Source: Hyposmocoma kahamanoa
Taxonomy: Eukaryota > Arthropoda > Insecta > Lepidoptera > Cosmopterigidae
NCBI RefSeq assembly: GCF_003589595.1
Contig: NW_020653718.1
Span: forward strand, 4,117,720 to 4,181,719
DNA: 64,000 nt
Reading direction: 5' to 3'
The translations under genes and the position numbers were made by a program. The first letter of the stretch is position 1. Each line of letters opens with the position of its first letter. The notes below the pieces were generated by a model. The model was not told the origin of the DNA. It ran no database searches and was given only the letters and a program-made list of their open reading frames with translations. This document shows positions 11,301 through 23,300 of this stretch, piece after piece.

Positions 11301-14300
11301 CTTAAACTATAGAGCAGTGCTATGATCATACATAGCGACTTTCCTAGTTTGGTGCGTACTTATTAAGTCTCATAAACAGTAATGGACTTAACTTACAATA
11401 TTGACAAAAAGTTAGTGAAGAAAAATGCATCAAGTACATAGAGACATTCGTGAGGTCTGCAGATTCGTTCCGTAGCTCGGTTGGGAGACCGGTAGCCCCG
11501 GTCTGACAAACAGTCACTGGTTCGATTGACTAATATTTGGCGATTGCCGCTAATTCTGTGCCATCTCAACGTGTTTTCTCAATGACTAGACTAAATGAAT
11601 GTCGTTAACGACTGAAGCCCAAAAAAGCTGTCAAAATTATTTTTTTTTTGTTTTTGTAATTTTAAAACGATTTTTGGAGATCAATTCAAAAGGATACGAT
11701 CCAATCTATGGATCGAATCAGAGGAATATAATCCATTACAATTGAAAAATCCGATTTAAAGCAAAAAATTGGTCTTCCCGAGTTCGATTTTTATATTAGT
11801 AATAGCGTAAAATTCACGTCAAAATTGTAACTCAAGTGCAATCCTGACAAAGGAGACTTTACAATACATCGTTTATAGGTATCGATTTTACTTATACACA
11901 ATAGAATACCTATTCATTTTGGTGAATAACTAAGTAGCTTATGCAACTAGGCAATTCCATTAGTCTAAAGCTAAATACATCAACAATTTATTTGATATAT
12001 TTCACGAGTATTCACTATTTACTTTAGTAAGTGCTAATCTTTTGCTGTAGGCTTGTACGTACGTGATGAATAATTATCTAACTAGTTAGATAAAAAACGA
12101 ATGACTTACAATAAATAATTACAACTAATAAATACAAAAACGAAGACAAAAACGCCACAAGCCATTACAATATAAACATACGTAAAACCTCTCTGTTTAA
12201 ATAATAATAAATAATTAAATAATACTTTTCTATTTTTATTATTAAGAAAAATTAAATAAGTTGCAATATAGAGTTAGTAACACTGTCACCAAAATTTATA
12301 AATCATACCTATTAAGTAACAAATGTTAAAGCAAAAGGGCACCTTCTGTTAAGTGATAAAATTTAAATACATAACTATTACTTGTGTTGTTAATGTTATA
12401 TGGTAAACAAATTTAAACTACGACTGTAGACCATATTTGAGAATTATTCATTCAAATGTATTTTATTGTAGGCTTACACTTTCTGAGTAAGTAAACTTCA
12501 CACAGGCCCTTGTTTATAAATACCAAGTACAGGATCGATATTAAGATCCCACAGTACAAATATTTCTTTAATATCTTCCGAATTTCCTTGTCTAGTACTT
12601 CATTATTATTTTGTGTTTCGATTTCCATGTGAACTATAGCCACAGCTTTATAGCTGTAAAACTTTCAAAAACAATTTAATAATAAAGACTAGTAATAACT
12701 CTATTGTTGTCCATGTTATTTGTGAAATGCTAACAACCTCACAGGATCATTATTACTAATATCATAAACAACAATTTGTGTTCCTTGTGCTTTAAATAAT
12801 TCATCGGATTTTACTTTTGTACGAAAATTAAAACATTATATAGACCGCTCTAAACTCCACGCCGCTAGGATGCAAAATGCAGGAGTGGTGCGGGGGTCGT
12901 TCGTGCAAGACGCTTGCTCGTGTGCACGTACTACCAAATACAGACCTAAAAAGCATCAAATAGCACAACAAAAACTTAATATTTTGTTTTATAAAAAGTT
13001 ACGGAACAAAAATTGTTGTTCATAATGTTAGTAATATAGTCCTGCGAGGTCGTTATATAATTTTTTTTTTTTCAAAATGGAGAAAAATGACAGTTCATTG
13101 CGTGTTGCCCGCATGCAAGCAGCTAGTGATTGAAGACAATAAATATTATGCAGACTGAATGTTGTTTAGGCTTATGAAATAAATAGTCAAACTTGTTTTT
13201 TTTTTTTTTTTGTCTTGTTTTGTTTTATTTATTTATCACCGGCCCATATTCGTCCAACTGCTACGTGCTGCACAATCTATCGATAAAATTGTCGACAGCA
13301 AGTACATGACTATTTAACATTTTACGAAAACTGGCAACCCTACCCAATTTCTATCTATAAAAAAAATAGTATTTTACAAAAAACCCTGTGTAATTCCAAG
13401 TCAATTGAATGCGTCCGGCGTGCAGCAAGTGCAAAGGGTTACTGATAGAAATCCGAGTTCCAACAAAAACCGAAACACGAATATTACCGAGAAATGTAAA
13501 AAAAATATTTTCACTATAAAACAAAAACAACGCACTGAATAACAGTCGAGACAGACCTGATATGGCGTTCTGAACGTTCCTCATATTTGATTCGAACTTA
13601 TAGGCACACCAACAGATTACACAAAACCACACAACTTTTACCGTAAGGACTACCTAGCAATAAGTAAATTTCTCAGGCCATTCATTTTCCGTTTCGAACT
13701 TCATGTCTTGACTGTATCTCGTATCGATATCTTTCTAACATTGAGTGATATTTTTATATAATTTAGGAAGACAAACGACGATTAATCGACTGCGAACTGG
13801 CAACCGGTACTATCTCAATTTTGACAACAACACAGGATGAAGATAAAATCATTTATATAGCATTTGGTTTATTAAATAAAAATACGTAGTGTACATTAAT
13901 ACGTGTGTAATATATATATTTTAAAAATACGTCATCTTATATAATAAACCAGATGCTACATAAATGACGCATACAATTTATTTCTTCACCTGTAAAATTG
14001 TCAAAATTGAGATAGTACCGATTTCCAGTTCACATTCGTAATAGAGAATGTATGCGTTTAAAAGCTGAGTGGGAATGAGAACGTACATCTTACTTAATGT
14101 CAGATATTGCATTTATGTCTATCTTATTAAGATGTACGCATCATGTACGCGTTTTTCTGAGGCACCATCTCATCCTTTTAATTAGCACAAGATTCTGCTA
14201 ATTTTTTTTTGTTATAATGTGCTTATGAATAAATTATAAATATATTTTGGTTGAATAATGAGAAACGTATTATTATGAATAAATTATAATAAATTTATTC

Positions 14301-17300
14301 ATTGAGCAACGGGACGAAATATGTCTTTTGATCGATAGCACATGAATCTTTAAGTATGATGATGACAGATGGTTTTAATTTTAATGTATTTTTTACAGCC
14401 TCTGTGGCGGAACGGTCACCGTCCTGGTTTGACGCGCAAAGGTCCCGGGTTCGACACCCGGGCCGGGAAAAAACGTTTGTATGGCCTACATTCATTTATC
14501 TTGCGACTTCGGGTGTAATTTGTGTGTCAATGGCATCCGCGACACAGGACTTTCCTATTGAGGGGCCTTTCTTGGTAAAAGATGTTTTGTTTTATTTATT
14601 GAAGTTGCCCTTAACATAACGATCCGTAACGTTTAAATAAATAAATAATACTGTTACAATAGTTATAATGTATATCAATGACCTGGTCACAACTATGGAA
14701 TTCCATGTGTCTAATAGTAACGAAATTACCTTCTGGGCACTACCCGGAACACTACCGACAAACTAATCGAATACGGTCCTTGCCGGACGCTGTGTTCAGT
14801 AATCTGTGGCGCTGTGTTGATCAGTGGGATATCGATTGTAAGTTTGATACGTAAGCGTACGTGCCTAGATAGCAACCTTAATCTGAATAATGAAAAGAAA
14901 TAGTAAACCCAATTCCTGGTATATTATGAGCAAGAGCGAAGAAGACGCGCGTTTCACGTCCGCGATCCCAGCACANNNNNNNNNNAAATCCAAATTTTTG
15001 AATGAATAATTCGTGCACATGGTAACAATATAAGACAAGAAGTAACAACTTACTTTCTTGGTCAATGGTACGCAAGAGCGCCGAATTAAGCATCTTTCTC
15101 CGCTTCGTATCTATAACATATTAATTTCACATTAGACAAATGTTTCATTTATGAAGTTGATGACAAAAAAACAGTAAAAATCAAAAGATCGTTTGTTCCT
15201 GAAAAAAATTGTTATAAAAAGTTATTAAAATTTGGCATTAAGGGCGGAGCTTTGTTACTTTTTAAGTCTTTGGTTTGCCATTTTAGACTAGACTTATAGA
15301 CTAGATTTTAAGATTCGAAAATACTTTGGTGTGTTGAGTTTAGCGCCGATTAAGAGTCGATACTATCTCAGCTCAAATTCAAATGTTTCCCGCACTAATA
15401 CGGTTCATTTTGCTAAGGTCGAGCGGCAGGGGCACTGGCTTTATTTGAAATTTTTTTTTTACAAACGAAATTTAAGTTATTTGAAAAATGTATATCGTAT
15501 ACATTGACTTACAAATAAATGGACGAAGGGTCTAATACCAAAACAACGAAAAAAATATCCCAAGTCAACCTATTTAAACGTAGTGACATGTAAAGGAATA
15601 TGAAAAAGCTAAAACGTTGAATTCAAATTGTAATGTCATCGCAGTACTGTCTAATTTAGCTTGCTTCGCTGTCAGTCGAACAAACGAAGACTAAAGCATG
15701 AATGACGCTCTGTATACGATTTTAACGCCCTATAAGTTCGGACACTTTTTAGCGCGGACCCGACGTCCATATAATTGTAAGTCAATGATCGTATAGTATA
15801 GATGTTCTATTTAGTTAAGTTGATATAAAAAGGCATTGGTTTGAGTACAGCTGTTTTCTTGTAAAATTTCGAGGAAAGTTTGTGATTTGTTGAAGTTGAA
15901 TCGTGTTTTCACACCGTATCTACATTAGTCAGAGTATATCGTCAATTTTACTATACTACTAAAAGGTTTGATTTAACAGTTTCACTTTTATGCGGAATCA
16001 AGTAAAGCCATTTGAGGTTGTACAGACTCTTAAGTCGTAAGCGTTGGTAAAAACAGCAGTTTCTGTATGGGAATCTCGATTTAGCTCAAATATTGGGGGT
16101 AATTCGGAGACCGCTAATTTGCAGACCAAGATTTATTGATTTTGGAATTTGCTGCCATCTACAGGCGAGTAATAGCAACTCGTCTCATCGAATTCCGACG
16201 CGGTGGCGTGCGGCGCCACCGCCATGTATAGAGCGTAATGTTCCGCTTCCGTCAAGTCTAGGTCATCCTGCAGTTTCTTAAAAGCTGAAGCGTCCAATGC
16301 CAGGACACTTTCAGCTACAAGGATGGTACCGCCATCGGTCGGTGGCATCGGAGCCAGACTCGCCGGTCGCTTCAAAGACGTCTGAGAAGTCGACTTTTCG
16401 TTCTCATCACCGTGTAACGATATATGAGTGACGCTGTCCGCGTAGCTAAGCCCCGTAGTGGACGCATTGTCCTTTAACGAAGTATGAGATACCGACGACT
16501 TGAACTTTGATGGGCGTTGTCCCGATACGCTGCTAACGGAACGAAACACGGGTTTGCTCTTCGTCTCTTTCTTTCCTTCGGATTTTACACTCGGGGCTGG
16601 GGACTTTTCTCTCTTTCTAAACAAACGGGAAAAGAAGGAACGTTTCTTTACAGGGGGTAACGCAGGTTCGCTCCTAGCTACCGATAATTCAGTACGATCG
16701 CGGTTAACAACCTCGGGGATTCGGGTTATAGGAATCTGGCGACCGGGTTTGAGGATGCTATCGACAGAAGTTTGACTAGTTTTGAACGGCTCAGTAGCTT
16801 TACGGACCCTTTTAGGCGGCAAGGGGGGGGCTTTCTCGTCATCGTCGATCTGTTTCAGAGACGTAAACTCTATAATGGGACCTCGGTACGTCTGGACTTG
16901 AACGTCCTCGTACGGCTCCGGTTCGGAAATTTGTATCGGGTTCTTAAAAGCGAGTTGCAGACTAGTGTACGTTCCCGCGTCGTTAAAGTCGTCAGGGTCC
17001 ATGTCGACGTCGTCGTTAAGGGTCGACACGTTCTCTAGGCGCGTACGGTTTTCGGAATAGATTTCGTCCAGCTCGGCGACCTGGTCCAAAAGGTCGTTGA
17101 GACTCTTTTCGTTCGAGGCGACCACGTCGGCCGGCTCGGCCTCGTCGATGATTTCGACGTTGCCGTTGAGGTCGGCTATGAGCGCGGAGCCGGACTCGTC
17201 CGAGGGGTCGGCGGTGTCGCTGGTGGAGCTGACGAGGGCCTCCTTGTCGTTGTTGTTGGTGTCGCGCTTCTCGGCCAGCAGCAGCGACAGCAGCGCGAGG

Positions 17301-20300
17301 TCGGGCAGGGGCTTGCGCGCCGGGCGGTCGGTACCTTGCAACTCCGGGATGTACGTGAAGGGGACGCCCACGCTGCGCGTGCCGTCCGACGGCCGCTTCA
17401 GCTGGATGAACACCTGCCGGGCAGCACCGTTCGTCAGCGAGGCCTGCAGCCCTCGGCCGGGGGGACGAAGGCGAAGCACTCACGTCCACGTGCTGGCCGG
17501 TGGCGGGGTCGCGGTAGGGCGGCGTGGTGAAGGCGATGGCGGCCTGCTTGTGCACCATGACCACGGTGGCGTTGTCCTCCCACACCACGCAGCTGGCGCC
17601 GCCGCCGCCCGCGCCCACCTCGCGCCGCTCCTCGTACAGCACCACGGCCACGTCCTCGCGCGTCACCTGCCGGCAGTCGCCCGTCAGGCGTCAGGCGGGG
17701 CTTCCAGGCCTCCGCCCCGCCCCCGCCCCGCCCCCCCACTCACCTTCTCACACAGCAGGATCAGCTCGGTGCCGCCGCGGGCCGAGCCCGACGAGCGCGA
17801 GATGCGCAGGATCTGCAGGTCGGTCATCGCCTTCTTGTCGTAGATGATCTCCGACACCACGGGCTCGAGCGAGTGGCGGACCTTGCCCGCCTCGTCGGGC
17901 AGGAACACTTGGAAGCACAGGCGCACGGCGTTCAGGTCGATGCTCTGCGGCTGGTTGCGGTGGGCGTAGCCCGCTGGGGAATAGCGAGGCGCACGCGCGA
18001 TTACTGTGCGGGCCGGTAGCAAAGCCTCGGTTGACGCTGGAGGCTTTAAACTCGGTTCGACGTGACTATCGAGTGCAGGATTGAAACTAGTTATTCTTTC
18101 TACAATAATAATCATACAGATTAGAACACTTTTGAATAAATGACACTAGAATATATTTGTATCTATGTGAAAGTAAAACAGACAACCTCAATACAGAGTA
18201 CTAAAAAAAATCGACCTCAAAAATTCGTCAATTTACATCCATTTACCAAGTTTTGTTGCAACCGATTACCGGAAAGTGCGCGAAATCAAATTCATCCCCT
18301 AGTTTGCCACCCTTAGAAGTGGAATTTTAAAGTAACAAACTAAGGGATGGATCCGATTTCGCGCACCTTCCGGCAACCGATTGCAATAAAACTTGGCAAA
18401 TAGATGCAACTCCTAGAACTTTTGAGGTCGTTTTTTTTTGCTTTTCGCTGTTTGTGATATCAGTGGCCAAGCAGTGACCTCCGTATTTTTTTTTAAATAG
18501 GTTTCACGACTCCGGAAACTTTACCCTTTCGAAGCTATCTCGGAAGTGTCTATGTGGTTATTACCTTAATATTATTATTAAACTGCTAAAATCTTTTGCT
18601 ATAATTTTACTTTAACTTTACCTAATGTTACTATGCAGAAATAACAGCCGGCGTCAACAAAGTCCTTGTATACGTAACTGTAACATACACTATCGACGCA
18701 TCAGCTATTCAATTTATTTTACAAAGATAATTTTCTTCTAAACGTTTCCTTTATACGTTTCCTTATAGGAAAAACATCGGTGACGCATTATTAACAATAT
18801 TGTGAAACTCGCAGACGAGGAAAGGAAAAAGCGACTGACAACAGCGCTATCTATGACCTAGGCTTCATGGTATTTAAGTTTACAATAAGTATATACCTAC
18901 GATAATAACCGGTACATAAACATTTAAAAAGGACTATGAATACGAAAATATAAAACTGCAAGTATATAATTTTTTATAAATAAGTATATGGTTTTTAATT
19001 TATTTTAAGAATATTTTCGATTTCTTCTGTCGGATATAATTGTATATTGAATTAGATTAGATTAAGTTATAATGGAAATATATTTATCTTATACAATCAG
19101 AATGAATCCACTCGGTAACAGAAACGTTGTTGAGTTCACGTAAATGTAATTGTGAATTAATTTCACAAAAATCAAGTACAAAAAGAAACTATAAACAAAA
19201 GTGTGTACTTTCCTTTAAAAACAAAAGTTGAAACTAAACTGTCGAACGTGATCGAGTCAATTTCAGAATATTTACAGTATTAATTTACATTCATTATTTT
19301 CGTTTTACGAAAGTCTTTACTGCCGCCTTGCCTATTGCTGCCGCCAAGTAGTGTTGTGAGCATTACTGCGTTCCGGTTAAGAAGGGTTTGGGTAAGAAAT
19401 TACGGCACATGCACATGCTCAGAACTTTGCGATTTAAAGCTCTGAGTGGCACTGCAACTGCTATCAACCAAAGTGTGGCCTAATTCGAATGAAGAAAATG
19501 GAGTTCCGTCGTCTTTGCCTACCAGCTTTACGTCTGTCCGTAAAGATGTGTAACACTTTCAATGATCTAACTAACAATATGTATTATACGGTTGGCGTCA
19601 TCGCCGCATGCGGTAACGCGCACGCGCACGCCGAAATAGCCGCGCAGAAATAGACATATTGCTACCTTCGCTAGGTACGCCAGCACCACGTGGTTGCGGT
19701 ATGTGACCGAACCTACACCTACCTACGGTGAACCAAATCTAATGATCGATCCTATGACTCAAATAAATATGACTGTATATTATATACAGTCAGTTCGTAT
19801 GTTAGAAGGCACGTATCCATGCGAGTGCGTAATGCAGTGTTGGTCCCAGCTCTGTCGTATGGCGGGAGTGTTGGGTATGACGAAAGAAGCGCGCGAGTAG
19901 AGTGAATGCAGTAGAAATGTGGTCCATACAAATATATACAATGTGACAGAGTAAGAAATACTGCGAGTCAACGTGGTTTTAAAGAGAGCGTAGTGACACA
20001 AAAATAGAGAAATGTATTTTGAGGTGGTTTAGCCACACGAAGCGGATGAATGAAGGTAGAGTGGTATTTAAAAGAAATACATATAGATATAAAAAAAAAT
20101 GTCAAAAAAAAAATAAAGCCAACGTGGCAAGCAAAATTGGAACAGGACGGCCACGAAGGAGGAGGATAAAAGGGTTTGTATGAAAGACTTGTCAATGTTA
20201 AACAAGTTTATCAAGACCGTGCAAAGTGGTGAACATACCCCAAAGGGAATACAAAAGCGTAAACAAATATACGTATGCAAGTAATTTTCTTATTAATCTT

Positions 20301-23300
20301 GCGGTGAGACTAGTCCGAATACAAGCCACCGTCTCGCAGTGAGATCGTATACCGATTGCAATTAACACTAGATACATTGTAAATAACCTGTTTACAACGC
20401 GTAAACTATTGTAAGCGTCATACACTCATGCAGGACTGGACAGTACGAGTATTTGAATTACTTGCAATTGAAATGCAAAATACGTAGTTGTATTCCAATT
20501 GCTACCCAAAAATGTAATTGGTATTTCAAATACTTTCGCCGTGTCCCGTTAGCCGTAATGACTTTGTACTTTGTATTTTTAACCGACTTCAAATAAAGAG
20601 TAGGTTTTCAATTCGATTGTATGTTTTTTGTGTATGTTACGCGATTTATGACCAGATTTTGATGATTCTTTTGTTGTTGGAAAGAGGGTACCTCAGTATT
20701 GGTCCCGTTTAAATTTGAAGAAATTATTCCACCTCTAAGGGTGGTAAATTTGGGGATGAATCTAGCTTCGCGCTCTTTCCGGTAACCGATTTAAATAAAA
20801 CTTGGCAAATTGATGTAATTCCATGAACTTTTGAAGTAGGTTTTTTTAATAAAAGAGTTATAATTATACAAAATTGAAGTCAAAATGCCGTATTTTATAT
20901 TTTCAATACAGCTTATGAAAATATCTTTAAATAGTTAAGACATAACACGTATTTGCCTAGCAACATGTAAGTCTAGGCTACACCACTACAGGTTTTTAGT
21001 ATATGCCGATAATTTTAAAATATATACTGAATAGAATAGACATTTATTTAACGCCACATAGATAAAAAAATATTTAAACCACTTAGACAAACAACACAAA
21101 ATAAAAAAATTAATAAACACAAAAAAAAAACGACTAGTCGTCAATGTATATTGTACTGTAATTTGTACGGTTGTGGCGTATACGCAAAAGGACTTCATTC
21201 AGCTTATGCCACAGCCATAATTGAATGTGGCACTGGTTTTCAATGACCCCTGAGCGTGATGAGTGACTCTCTCTACTGTAGTGATCTCGATTAGATTGGG
21301 AATGTCTTTAAAAAAGCCCACGCAGACGTGCATATATGAAGAGACTGATGCGAGGGCAGAATGCCAATGAGGTTTATCAGGAACGTAGCTAATGGATAGT
21401 CATTGTCTGCCTATACCATGGTAATTTATTATTAATTCTATTACATGGAAATTTAATAAATAGAAACCCCTATAGTACCACAGTCGGTGGCAAGGAGATC
21501 ACAAGCAGCATCAAAAGCGCCTCAGCTTCCTGCACTATAAAAACGTCGTAAAGTGCAGTAACATAACACCTTGTAGTCCGCAGCCCTCCCATCCGTACGG
21601 ACCGTTTAATGATTGATAGGCAATTACGATTTATCGCCGCGCGATTGCCAGATTTCGAGATTGACGAATGCGTTCGAAATAAACCCGTTGGATACCGTTC
21701 TGGTTTGAACAGTCCGAAGTTTCTACAAGTAGAAGCTGTATAAGCGACGCGCCTATCCATGAGAGTTGCAGTGCCACTCAAAACAAAGGGGCACTACCAC
21801 TGCGTCCGTCACCCTGAGACAAAAATCGACAAGTACCATGTGCTCGTAATTTCACCCTTACCCGTCAAAACCGGTGCGCATTAATGCTCACATTACAGCT
21901 TGGCGACAGAAATAGGTAATGTGGCAGTATAAGGAGCTATGCTGCTTTTCAGTATTCTATAGGATAAATCACGGAGATTGTACGACGGAATTACATGCTA
22001 GACTTCCACCCCTAAGTTGCGGATAAAAACAAGATGCGCACGAAGCGTTACACTTCCACGTTTACGGTGTACGGAGTTTTTTTTAACTCTTCATTTATTT
22101 AGAGGCTTTGATCGCTATTGAACATGTCAGCCATTATAAAAACGATATCTCAAGAAAATACGGAGTGGAATTCCCCGCTTGCAGGTTTGTTGAATGAACG
22201 TTATAACTTGGGCCTTAAAGGCAAGAGCGAATAGGCATTATATAGGTGTGATGCTCCATAATCGACCTCATTGTCAATTTCCATCACGGAGGTCAGATTC
22301 GCGTATATTTTACCCGTAATAAAATATTTTTATTATTTCTGTAAACATTGAAAACATTATAAATAAATAAATAATAAATAAATAAAATTGTTTATTCAGT
22401 AACATAATGTACAGAGAAAACTAAAGACTACTTATGCGATTTAATGTAAAAATAACACATGTACCTGAACTAGGAAATTCCTGTATTTCAGGTAAATACA
22501 TAACTAATTGTAAATATCACAATTTTTTTTAATAATAGAACACACTCAACATAGCCCCGCACTAGGGAAACCCTGTGTCGCGGGTGCCATGGACAGACAA
22601 CCACAATTTACACCCAAACTCACGAGAGAAACAAATGTAGGCCATACAAATATTTCTCCCGGCCCGGGAATCGAACCTGGGACCTCTGGCGTGGCAGTCC
22701 GGAATGGTAACCGTTCGGCCACGGAGGCAGTTATTGCAATCTTAGTAGTAATCTAAGTAGAGGATTTAGGACACACGTTTTCCAGGGGTTGTAAATTTTT
22801 TTCGATATACAAGTGTCATCACAGTGTTTTCGAGAGGTAGTCATAGGGATTCGACCATAATTGCAGAGGTCTATTATTCTCGTGAAAATGTTATTTATTA
22901 CCTCTAATTAGAATATAATTGAATACACTGTTGCGTTGCGGATTCAAATCAAAATATGAGTTGAACAACATTTTTGCACGATTAATATTAGCCGAAAACA
23001 AATTATAGATTTTTTTTTCATTACGAGTATAGATTCTATTTAATGATGATTGCTTTGAGACACGCGTTCTTTTTTTTTAGTGGCGAATAATCCAAAAAAT
23101 ATAGTCTTGCTTGAGTCGATGCAGATTATACACTGCGCAACATTTGAAAATTGCTTTAATTACCTATGAACTCTACACGTATAATATCAAATAACACTCC
23201 GAGACATTCACATGAAGCACATCCGTACTGATGTTTATAGCAAAGGAACAGAACACACTATTGCCATCTGTGTTTCCCCCGTAAGCCATAATTCAGGAGT

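Noticed and set aside
11470..11535. tRNA-like patch on the plus strand
   Set aside because: Box-like motifs only, no acceptor stem pairing that I can see.
17097..17843. Long plus-strand ORFs opposite the dorsal exons
   Set aside because: They are shadows of GC-rich coding exons 7-9 on the other strand and cross the splice sites.
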